Below, one piece after another: positions 49,420 through 56,990 of a DNA stretch of 64,000 bases. The stretch is from Pseudaminobacter soli (ex Zhang et al. 2022). GTDB taxonomy: Bacteria; Pseudomonadota; Alphaproteobacteria; Rhizobiales; Rhizobiaceae. The translations under genes were made by a program, and so were the position numbers. Every line of letters begins with the position of its first letter. Position 1 is the first letter of the stretch. The notes beneath the pieces were generated by a model, which searched no databases, was not told where the DNA came from, and worked only from the letters and a program-made list of their open reading frames with translations. The stretch lies in contig NZ_JABVCF010000005.1 in assembly GCF_014595955.1 (NCBI RefSeq), positions 310,001-374,000 of the forward strand. The letters run 5' to 3'.

Positions 49420-50355
49420 TTAGGGGAACCTTGTGTTCCCGCCAGGTCCGAAGTGCCTCGCCTCACTGCTCTGAAAAAAACCATGGAACGCGACGGACAC
49501 CGACCCGGTCAGTACGAGCGCTTCGTCCTCGAGGATGCTGACCTCAAGCAGGCCGCCCGGCATTTCGACGGTGACGTCGCGGCTGAGGATCCGGTTTTTC
49601 TTCCAGGCTGCCAGCGCCGCGGCACAAGCGCCGCTACCACAAGCCTTGGTCAGGATACCCGGGCGCTCGTAGACAACCAATTTGATCCGGTCCACGGACA
49701 CGACCTCGGCCACTCCGATATTGGCCTGTTGGGGCAGATAGCTGCTCTTCTGCACCGGTTCTGCAAGGGCCGGTACGTCCAAGGCGTCGCGGTCCGGCAC
49801 GAAGTAGACCAGATGCGGGTTTCCCATGTTGACGGCAATCGGGTTGGCGAGCGGACCGCTATCGAGGAGGCCATTTGCCGCGTCCAGGGGGCCGGCCAAC
49901 GGTATCGACTGCCAGTCCCACTTGGCGCTGCCGACCGTCAAGCTGACGCGATGATCGCCTGCGCGCTGGCCGCGGATCAGGCCGCCGATTGTCTCGATCA
50001 TGACGGAGTCCGAATTCGCCTCCTCCATCAGCAACCAGGCGGCACAGCGCGTGGCGTTCAGGCAGGTTTCCGCTTCCATCCCGTCGATATTGTATATCCG
50101 CAAACGCGCTGCCGTTTCGGGCTTCCGCGGCGTTTCGAAAACCAGAAGCTGGTCGCCGCCGATACCCAGGTGGCGATTGCATATCCACCGGATACAGGCG
50201 TCGGATGGCTCGAAAGGCTCTGCGCGCCCGTCCACGACCACGAAATCATTGCCCAGGCCGTGGCACTTCGTGAATGCGATCAGTCCATCCTCGGCATGGG
50301 CGGCTCCCTGCGGTTTCGCGGTCACCCATTCCCGTTCGACTTCTTTCCGTGACAT
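49420..50355 (-). CDS. dapF: Diaminopimelate epimerase-like protein with altered active-site loop
   Basis: PLP-independent racemase that would interconvert LL- and meso-diaminopimelate. 311 residues from ATG 50355, sharing one base with the lysA stop. The catalytic cysteines are Cys98 (ETCLNATRC) and Cys239 (KACGSGACA), and GLGNDFVVVDGR opens the fold as usual. The loop after the first Cys is Cys-Leu-Asn-Ala, where standard DapF has Cys-Gly-Asn-Gly, so the substrate pocket differs. With a peptide importer, M81 peptidase and lysA in one operon, this copy looks catabolic or salvage rather than the core lysine/cell-wall enzyme. Another dicarboxylic amino acid epimerase is possible. Confidence 0.75.
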   Translation of the reverse strand: MSRKEVEREWVTAKPQGAAHAEDGLIAFTKCHGLGNDFVVVDGRAEPFEPSDACIRWICNRHLGIGGDQLLVFETPRKPETAARLRIYNIDGMEAETCLNATRCAAWLLMEEANSDSVMIETIGGLIRGQRAGDHRVSLTVGSAKWDWQSIPLAGPLDAANGLLDSGPLANPIAVNMGNPHLVYFVPDRDALDVPALAEPVQKSSYLPQQANIGVAEVVSVDRIKLVVYERPGILTKACGSGACAAALAAWKKNRILSRDVTVEMPGGLLEVSILEDEALVLTGSVSVAFHGFFQSSEARHFGPGGNTRFP

Positions 50356-51647
50356 CACAATGCATGCCCTGCGTCGGCCAGTTCATATCGCAGTTGATCC
50401 GCGACGGTCTGCTTGCGGCGGATGAGGGAATAACGGTCGCCGTTCACCAGCACCTTCTGTACGAGGGGGCGCGCATTGTATGTCGAGGCCATGGCCGCGC
50501 TGTATGCGCCGGTCACACCAATGGCGACCCGATCGCCTCTTTTCAGCCGGGGCAAAGAGGTGAACCTGCCGAACGTATCGGAGCTTTCACAGACCGGCCC
50601 GACCAGATGACACGGGGTCGCCCGTTGATCTGCCGTGGGCTCGATAATCGGCCACACGGGATGCAAGGCATCATAGAGTGCCGGGCGCATCAGGTCGTTC
50701 ATGCCGGCATCGACGATGGAAAACCGCTCGCCATCAGTCTCCTTGTTGTAGATCACCGTGGTGATAAGCGCCCCCGCTTCGGCAATCAGGAAACGCCCTG
50801 GTTCGATTGTCAGCGCGCAATCGCAATCGCGGAGGGTGTCGCCGATGACCTTGGCGTAAGCTTCAACATCAATTCGTTGTCCCGCACCATAGGCAACGCC
50901 CAACCCTCCGCCCAGATCCAGCCGTTCAACTGTGTATCCCCGCTGGCGCACCATCTCCACCAGACCCGAAAGGCGTTCGAAGGATTGGCGGAAAGGTGTG
51001 AGGTCCGTGATCTGTGAACCGATATGAACGGCCAGCCCGACGACGTTTATGTGAGGCAACCGGGCGGCAAACTCGTAGATGGCGAGGACCTGGTGATAGT
51101 CGATGCCGAACTTGTTTTTGCGCGTGCCGGTGGTGATCTTGGGATGCGTCCCCGCATCGACATCCGGATTTATCCGCAGCACGACGGTCGCGATCTTGCC
51201 CAGGGCACCCGCCACCTCATCGATCACTTTCAGTTCCTCGACGGATTCGACGTTCAACTGATGCACTTCCCCCTCGAGCGCGGCACGTATCTCCTCCGAG
51301 GTCTTGCCGACCCCCGAGAACACCATCTTCTCGCCTGGTATGCCGGCAACTCGCGCACGCTCGAGTTCCCCACCCGAGACCAGATCCACCCCCGCCCCAA
51401 GGCCGGCCAGAATTCGCAACAACGAAAGATTGTTGTTGGCCTTCATGGCATAGCAGATCTGGACGCCAAGTGGCGTTACGGCATCCGAAAGCAATTTCCA
51501 CCGTCGTCGCACCGATTCTGCAGAATAAATGTAGACAGGAGTTCCATACTCGCGAGCAATCGTCTCGATTGCGACTCCTTCTACATGGAGTTTGCCATCC
51601 TCATATGAGAAACAATCCACATGCGGGCGCGATATATCGCTGTCCAT
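50355..51647 (-). CDS. lysA: Diaminopimelate decarboxylase
   Basis: PLP-dependent decarboxylation of meso-diaminopimelate to lysine. The 430-residue fold-type III enzyme has PLP Lys69 (CYAMKANNN), GGELERA, VHIGSQI, the phosphate loop GGGLGVAYG, EPGRFLIAEAG and VCESSDTFG with the Cys of the active site. It is first in the operon lysA-dapF-dppA-dppB-dppC-dppDF-M81. The order, with epimerase and transporter behind it, suggests conversion of imported diaminopimelate to lysine. The divergent LysR gene is its likely regulator. Confidence 0.88.
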   Translation of the reverse strand: MDSDISRPHVDCFSYEDGKLHVEGVAIETIAREYGTPVYIYSAESVRRRWKLLSDAVTPLGVQICYAMKANNNLSLLRILAGLGAGVDLVSGGELERARVAGIPGEKMVFSGVGKTSEEIRAALEGEVHQLNVESVEELKVIDEVAGALGKIATVVLRINPDVDAGTHPKITTGTRKNKFGIDYHQVLAIYEFAARLPHINVVGLAVHIGSQITDLTPFRQSFERLSGLVEMVRQRGYTVERLDLGGGLGVAYGAGQRIDVEAYAKVIGDTLRDCDCALTIEPGRFLIAEAGALITTVIYNKETDGERFSIVDAGMNDLMRPALYDALHPVWPIIEPTADQRATPCHLVGPVCESSDTFGRFTSLPRLKRGDRVAIGVTGAYSAAMASTYNARPLVQKVLVNGDRYSLIRRKQTVADQLRYELADAGHAL

Positions 51648-51791
51648 TGTTCCTCGGAGATTTGATGTTGGTTGCGGTCTTCGCGAGGCTGGACAATACG
51701 ATTTTGAAGCATGCCGTCAAATTCGTTCTAATGCGCGGTTAAACCATTTCTGATATGTCAGTCGCGACAGGTTCCATTCTTCAGGCAGAAC

Positions 51792-52721
51792 ATGCGACTG
51801 ACCCATCGGCAGCTCGAGATTTTTCAATCCTTGATGCACACGCTGAATGTGACCGAAACAGCCGCCCAGCTCTATTCCTCGCAGCCGACGATAAGCCGGG
51901 AACTGAAGGGCCTCGAGGCGACGCTTGGCTTCAACCTCTTCCATCGAGAGAACCGGCGCCTGGAAGCGACCCCGCAAGCGGTCGCCCTCAATGTCATTGT
52001 CCAACGCTCCTTTGTCAGCATCAACGAAATTGCGCGTGCCGCCCTGACCATCCAGGGGGACCGGCTTGAGCGCGTCACCGTGGCTTGCTTGCCAGCATTC
52101 GCACACGCCCTCTTGCCTTCGGTGATCAAACGTTTTCGCGAAGGATTTCCGAACTCGGCGATCAAGATACACTCTCTCGAAGAGACTGCCCTGACGCGCG
52201 ATCTGCTCAGCAAATTCTTCGATCTAGCTATCGTCGAAGGGAATATTGACGGGAATTCGAGCTCCATCCTCAGCCTCTACGCTGGAGATCTTCTCTGCAT
52301 CATGCCGCGCTCACATATCTTGGCCAAGCACAGCGTGCTTCAGGCCGAGCATTTCGATGGTCATGATTTCATCTATTATTCGGAAGAAGATTCCTATCGG
52401 CGTCAGGTTGACGAACAGTTCGAAGCCGCGAAAAGCAGCCGGCGTCTGCTGATCGAGACAACCACCGCCACATCGATTGGAACCCTGGTGGCCGCCGATA
52501 TCGGAGTGTCCATCGTAAATCCGCTGACGGCTCTGGCTTTCGAGGGGCCGCAAATAGCGGTACGTCCCCTGGCCCAGCCAATTCCGTACTATCTCAAGAT
52601 CTGGCAGCCGCAACCGACGAGAAAGGGCCTCCCTGCGGCCCATTTTGTTGAGGCAATCGTCAAAAGCACCGAAGCAATCGTGGCTTCGCTCTCCGCCCGA
52701 AATCTATGCGGCAGACCATAG
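51792..52721 (+). CDS. LysR-family transcriptional regulator
   Basis: 309 residues. The N-terminal winged helix MRLTHRQLEIFQSLMHTLNVTETAAQLYSSQPTISREL spans residues 1-39 (helix-turn-helix TETAAQLYSSQPTISREL), followed by a periplasmic-binding-type effector domain. It is divergent from lysA with a 144-bp gap (51648-51791) that should hold its operator. I saw T-N11-A type half sites but no unique candidate. It probably activates the lysA-dapF-dpp operon in response to lysine or diaminopimelate; the ligand is inferred. Confidence 0.88.
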   Translation: MRLTHRQLEIFQSLMHTLNVTETAAQLYSSQPTISRELKGLEATLGFNLFHRENRRLEATPQAVALNVIVQRSFVSINEIARAALTIQGDRLERVTVACLPAFAHALLPSVIKRFREGFPNSAIKIHSLEETALTRDLLSKFFDLAIVEGNIDGNSSSILSLYAGDLLCIMPRSHILAKHSVLQAEHFDGHDFIYYSEEDSYRRQVDEQFEAAKSSRRLLIETTTATSIGTLVAADIGVSIVNPLTALAFEGPQIAVRPLAQPIPYYLKIWQPQPTRKGLPAAHFVEAIVKSTEAIVASLSARNLCGRP

Positions 52722-52908
52722 GGGCCGGACTCGTTCTAACTACACCAGGGTGGCGGCTGCTGTAAGGGCGACTGCTCACATGAGGTTCTCAAGGTTTCAG
52801 TCGAAAACGGGTGGCAACGCGCCACTGCTTTGTCAGTTCAAGGGTTTGCGGGTGGGGGGATTCAAACCCGGGCCTCAAGCAAATTACAGACGTCAGGCGA
52901 CAGTCTCG
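52722..52908. other. Intergenic region with a degenerate tRNA-like T-arm sequence
   Basis: No gene. On the minus strand 52846-52880 reads like a tRNA T-arm and acceptor (GGGTTTGAATCCCCCCACCC), but the T-loop base is changed and the stem is imperfect, and no D-arm or anticodon arm can be folded upstream. It may be a decayed attachment-site duplicate from an old integration. Confidence 0.3.
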
Positions 52909-53637
52909 TCAGGGACCATCAGGGGGCGGCGCTGATACAGGCGGGACCGGCTCCGAGAGCACACTCCGCACCGTCGGCCATATTCGCGAGATGTGGCCCG
53001 TGAGGAGTTGCCTCGCTCTCGGCGCATTCCCTTCCTCGATCGCCGCCACGATCTCGGCGTGCTCGCGCACGGCCTCTTCCCACTCGGGGCGGGTCGGCGT
53101 TCCCAGATAACGCACGCGCCGAAGCCGCGCGGTATAGGCGCGATGGGTGTCGCTCAAGAATGTATTGTGGGCGCTCTCCACGATTCGTGCATGCAGGTCC
53201 TGATTGAATTTGGAATAGGCCAACTTATCACTCGCGGCGAAGGCGGTCGCCGCGTCCTCCTGCAGGCGCTTCAGGGCGATCACATCGTCGCGGTCGGCCC
53301 GCTCGCAGGCGAGTCCCGCCGCAAATCCCTCCAGTTCGGCCAGAACCTCGATCAGAGCGCGTGCCTCCTCGGGGGTGAGGCTTGCGACATAGCTGCCCCG
53401 GTCCGGGATGATGGTCACCAGCCCTTCGACTGCGAGGACCTTCAGTGCCTCCCGGATCGGGGTCCGCGAAATGCCGAGTTGCTCCACGAGTTCCAACTCG
53501 TTGATGAATGCGCCTGGAGCCATCGAGCCTCCGACGATGCGGTCTCGCAAGAGCTCAGTGACTTCGTCATGCAGCGAGCGGCGCACCAGGGCCGGCCGCC
53601 CGTCTAAGCGCAGAAGTGTTGGCCGGCGTTGTCGCAT
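52909..53637 (-). CDS. GntR/FadR-family regulator of the acyl-CoA operon
   Basis: 242-residue regulator. The winged helix (about 20-85) has INELELVEQLGISRTPIREALKVLAVEGLV, typical of the FadR subgroup. The FCD domain has FNQDLHARIV, then AVREHAEIVAAIEEG and TGHISR with the conserved His ligands. Start ATG 53637 has AAGG close upstream. It is divergent from the enoyl-CoA-hydratase-like gene and likely represses that operon through the AT-rich repeats at 53706-53727. The ligand is probably a carboxylic acid or its CoA ester. Confidence 0.85.
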   Translation of the reverse strand: MRQRRPTLLRLDGRPALVRRSLHDEVTELLRDRIVGGSMAPGAFINELELVEQLGISRTPIREALKVLAVEGLVTIIPDRGSYVASLTPEEARALIEVLAELEGFAAGLACERADRDDVIALKRLQEDAATAFAASDKLAYSKFNQDLHARIVESAHNTFLSDTHRAYTARLRRVRYLGTPTRPEWEEAVREHAEIVAAIEEGNAPRARQLLTGHISRIWPTVRSVLSEPVPPVSAPPPDGP

Positions 53638-53705
53638 AGGCCTTCATCTCGCACTGATTCTCGCCCGGAGCAACCGGGCGCCGCGGGCTGCGATTTCCGC
53701 TTGTC

Positions 53706-53727
53706 GTAATTCTGTAATTATGTAATT
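53706..53727. promoter_or_regulatory. Three GTAATT direct repeats with 8-bp period (candidate GntR operator)
   Basis: GTAATT occurs exactly at 53706, 53714 and 53722, in an AT-rich island between the divergent GntR and enoyl-CoA-hydratase-like genes. The reverse strand reads ATTAC repeats, and pairs of half-sites overlap as an imperfect palindrome. The position 53-74 bp before the rightward start codon suits an operator or promoter element. Confidence 0.5.
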
Positions 53728-53779
53728 TCTAGCGACAGGAATACTGGTTAACGTTCGGGACAGCGGCGGGGAGCGGCGT

Positions 53780-54559
53780 ATGACGGATGAAATCCAGGTT
53801 GAGCGACGCGGCCCGCTCGCTACCGTCACCTTCAACCGGCCCGAAAAGCACAACGCCTTTACGCTCGGCATGTACGCGGAGCTCGGAGAAACGATGCGGA
53901 GGCTCTCCGAGGATGACGCCATTCGCTGCGTCCTTCTGCGCGGCGCAGGCGAGCGTGCCTTCTGCGCCGGCAGCGATATCGGCGAGTTCGGCGCTGACCG
54001 CATGGGCTCCGCCCAGGCGCGCGAATATGCGGAAAGGACATCGGGACCGTTCCGTCACCTCTATGGCTGCCGACACCCAACCGTCGCGGCGATCCGGGGC
54101 GTCTGCATCGGAGGGGGGCTGGAACTCGCGATCATGTGCGACATCCGGATCTGCTCACCTGACAGCCGGTTCGGGATACCGCCCAACCGGCTTGGTCTGA
54201 CGCTTGATTTCGCCGAATTGTCGGTGCTGTGCGAAGTCGTCGGTCGAAGCAAGGCGCTTGAGATCCTGCTGGAGGGACGAATCTTCGGGGCGGACGAAGC
54301 ACTGCGGCTAGGTCTCGTCACCCGCGTCGTGGAACCCGACAAATTCGATGAGGAGGTCGACCGGACGGTCGCCCGAATCCTTTCCTCAGCCCCGCTATCG
54401 AATCGCTGGCATAAGGCGTTCGTCCGCCGGCTGGCCGATCCAACGCCGCTTTCCGAAGAGGAACTCGGCGAAGCCTACCTTTGCTACGACACGCACGATT
54501 ACCTGGAAGGGACGGCCGCCTTCAATGAAAAGCGTAGCCCCGTCTTCGTCGGCCGATGA
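53780..54559 (+). CDS. Enoyl-CoA hydratase/isomerase (crotonase) family protein with atypical active site
   Basis: 259-residue crotonase. The CoA-binding and oxyanion segments are present (AFCAGSDIGEF, RGVCIGGGLELA). The positions of the two catalytic Glu residues of enoyl-CoA hydratase are changed: FGIPPNRLGLTLDFAE replaces the usual FGLPEV...GxGG/TQ pattern. A hydratase reaction is therefore uncertain; decarboxylase, isomerase or lyase chemistry on an acyl-CoA is possible. GGGGAG precedes ATG 53780. The stop overlaps the CoA-transferase start (ATGA), so the two are coupled and likely share an acyl-CoA substrate made by that transferase. Confidence 0.82.
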   Translation: MTDEIQVERRGPLATVTFNRPEKHNAFTLGMYAELGETMRRLSEDDAIRCVLLRGAGERAFCAGSDIGEFGADRMGSAQAREYAERTSGPFRHLYGCRHPTVAAIRGVCIGGGLELAIMCDIRICSPDSRFGIPPNRLGLTLDFAELSVLCEVVGRSKALEILLEGRIFGADEALRLGLVTRVVEPDKFDEEVDRTVARILSSAPLSNRWHKAFVRRLADPTPLSEEELGEAYLCYDTHDYLEGTAAFNEKRSPVFVGR

Positions 54560-55815
54560 CCATGAGTGATCTCCCGGAAGGGCGCGAGGCGTCCGAGGCT
54601 GCGACAGGCGGCCCGCTTCAGGGCGTCAAGGTGATCGAACTTGCGCACGTCATGGCTGGCCCGACATGTGCGCGCATGCTTGCCGACATGGGCGCCGACG
54701 TCATCAAGGTGGAAAAGGTGCCTGGCGGCGATGATATCCGGCGCGACACGGTACCGGGCGAAGCAGACGATCCATCCTCGCATGCCTTCATGATGATGAA
54801 CCGCAATAAGCGCGGCGTTGCCATCAATCTGAAGACGCCCGCCGGACGAGCGGTGCTGCGCCGGCTTCTGAAGACGGCCGATGTTCTCATCGAGAACTAC
54901 CGCCACGACACGATGGCCAAGCTAGGCCTCGGATGGGATGACCTCAAAACGGAATTTCCGCGGCTTGTCTATTGCGCGGTGTCCGGGTTCGGCCGTTCCG
55001 GCCCTTATGCGGAGCGGGGAGGCTTCGACCTAGTCGCGCAGGGCATGACCGGCCTGATGAGTATTACCGGGGCTGAGGACAGTCGCGCACCCGTCAAGGT
55101 CGGGCCACCCATTACCGACATCGCCGCGGGCGTGCTGGCGGCGATGGGCGTTACTGCCGCGCTCTTCGCACGGCAAAGAACCGGGCGAGGGCAGTTCGTC
55201 GACACCTCGCTGCTAGAGGCTGGCGTCATCTTCACCTATTGGCATTCGGCGATGGCCTTTGCGACCGGAAGCTGCCCGGGCCCGCTCGGTTCCGCCCATC
55301 CCCTCAGCGCGCCCTATCAGGCATATCGCACGTCCGACGGGTGGATCACTCTGGGTGCAGCGAGCGAGGCGAACTGGCGCCGTCTTGCCGCCGAATGCGG
55401 CTGCCCTGGTGTCGGCGAGGATCCGCGCTTCGCCGACAATGCAAGCCGGATGGCGAACAAGGCGGCGCTCGATTCCGTCCTGGAGCCGGTCTTCCGTTCC
55501 CGCACCACCGCGGACTGGCTCGCCGCGCTCCAGGCGATCGGGGTGCCTGCCGGCCCGATCATGACCGTGCCAGAGATGCACCGGGATCCACAGGTCATTG
55601 CACGGCAGATGGTCCCGACGCTTGAGCATCCGCGACGCGGAGCCGTTCCGACGATCGGATTCCCGGTCAAGTTCTCTGATACGCCGGTAGATATCCGTCG
55701 AGCCGCACCGGACTACGGCCAGCATACGATAGAAGTGATGTTGCAGCATGGGTTCAGCGAGGCAGAGATCTCGAGACTGTCTGCAGCCGGCGACGTCCTG
55801 ACGGGCGCTGAGTGA
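54556..55815 (+). CDS. Family III CoA-transferase (CaiB/BaiF type)
   Basis: Transfers CoA between carboxylates, often formyl-, succinyl- or carnitinyl-type acids. 419 residues from ATG 54556. GVKVIELAHVMAGPTCARMLADMGADVIKVE (about 23-53) is the classic opening, and NRNKRGVAINLKTP and YCAVSGFGRSGPYA follow. The catalytic Asp188 lies in GPPITDIAAG. It probably activates the organic acid imported by the downstream ABC transporter, and its product would be processed by the crotonase upstream. The natural acid is unknown. Confidence 0.88.
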   Translation: MTMSDLPEGREASEAATGGPLQGVKVIELAHVMAGPTCARMLADMGADVIKVEKVPGGDDIRRDTVPGEADDPSSHAFMMMNRNKRGVAINLKTPAGRAVLRRLLKTADVLIENYRHDTMAKLGLGWDDLKTEFPRLVYCAVSGFGRSGPYAERGGFDLVAQGMTGLMSITGAEDSRAPVKVGPPITDIAAGVLAAMGVTAALFARQRTGRGQFVDTSLLEAGVIFTYWHSAMAFATGSCPGPLGSAHPLSAPYQAYRTSDGWITLGAASEANWRRLAAECGCPGVGEDPRFADNASRMANKAALDSVLEPVFRSRTTADWLAALQAIGVPAGPIMTVPEMHRDPQVIARQMVPTLEHPRRGAVPTIGFPVKFSDTPVDIRRAAPDYGQHTIEVMLQHGFSEAEISRLSAAGDVLTGAE

Positions 55816-55909
55816 AGGGGACTGACACAATAGCCAAAAGAGACGGGACAACCGTCCATTCACCCGATGGGCGCAATGCGCGTCACATCTTGTTCTGGGA
55901 GGAAACAGC

Positions 55910-56944
55910 ATGAAAATCGTAATGGCTCTCGCGGCGGCGATCTCCGCACTCGGCATATCGACCGCCGCTCTTGCGATGGACGCGGAAAAAGAAAAGGCGC
56001 TGTACGAGGCAGCCAAGCAAGAGGGCAGCCTAACCTGGTATACTGCCCAGTTCGATCAGAACATGGCCGCGGTCATCAGCAACGCCTTCTCGGAAAGGTA
56101 CCCCGGGATCGCGGTAAACGGCATCAAAGCGACGGCGCAGGTTTCGTTTCAGCGGCTGCTTCTCGAGATCAAGGCCGGCCAGCCGCTCGCAGACGTGTTC
56201 AGTTCCACGGATGTCAGCCAGTTTCCGCAACTGAAGGAAATGGGAGCTCTCGAAGCCTACACGCCGGCGAACGAGAGCGAGATCGTTGCCGAATATCGCA
56301 ACCTCGATCCGGAAGGCTACTACACCACAACGCTGGTGAGCCTGATTGGCATTGTCTACAACACCGACAAGATCGGTGAAGCGGATGCGCCGAAGAACTG
56401 GACCGACCTGACGAATGCAGAATGGGCCGGCAAGGGTGCCTATGGCGACCCGAATTATAGCGGCATGATGGGAGTCTGGACCGTTGCAATGGCCGACAAA
56501 TACGGCTGGGATTTCTTCGAGAAACTGGCCAAGACGGATCCGCAGATCGGACGCTCAATCGATGACGCGGTGACGCTTCTGAATTCCGGTGAACGCCTCG
56601 TCGGGATTGGCGATCCGAGCACGGCCTTGCAGAGCGCCGCGAAGGGCAACCCCGTCGGCGTCATCTATCCTTCCGACGGCGCCGTGGCCGTGAAGTTTCC
56701 CTCCGCCGTCCTGAAGAACGCGAAAAGCCCAAACGCGGCGAAGCTGTTCATGGAGTTCCTGCTCAGCGAGGACGTTATGAAAATCGCCGTGGAAGGCTTC
56801 CTGCCTTCGATCCGGCCCGACGTGCCGCCGTCTTCGGGAGCGAAAGCGCTTGATGACCTCAGTGTGATCGCGCCGACGCCGGGAGACGTTGCGGCGAAGG
56901 TCGCCGGCAATCGGGAAAAGTGGCGCGATACCTTCGGCATGTAG
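55910..56944 (+). CDS. ABC substrate-binding protein, Fe3+/organophosphonate-type family
   Basis: 344 residues with signal peptide MKIVMALAAAISALGISTAALA. The mature start EKALYEAAKQEGSLTWYTAQ and the middle TLVSLIGIVYNTDKIGEADAPKNW are hallmarks of the FbpA/AfuA and aminoethylphosphonate-like cluster. The Tyr pairs used for iron in FbpA are not obvious, so an organic anion is as likely as Fe3+. The gene precedes permease and ATPase genes in a catabolic operon, which favours import of the operon's carbon substrate. Confidence 0.82.
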   Translation: MKIVMALAAAISALGISTAALAMDAEKEKALYEAAKQEGSLTWYTAQFDQNMAAVISNAFSERYPGIAVNGIKATAQVSFQRLLLEIKAGQPLADVFSSTDVSQFPQLKEMGALEAYTPANESEIVAEYRNLDPEGYYTTTLVSLIGIVYNTDKIGEADAPKNWTDLTNAEWAGKGAYGDPNYSGMMGVWTVAMADKYGWDFFEKLAKTDPQIGRSIDDAVTLLNSGERLVGIGDPSTALQSAAKGNPVGVIYPSDGAVAVKFPSAVLKNAKSPNAAKLFMEFLLSEDVMKIAVEGFLPSIRPDVPPSSGAKALDDLSVIAPTPGDVAAKVAGNREKWRDTFGM

Positions 56945-56990
56945 GTCGGACCGTCACCTCGCCTGAATTGCACCTGGGGGCCGAACCAGC

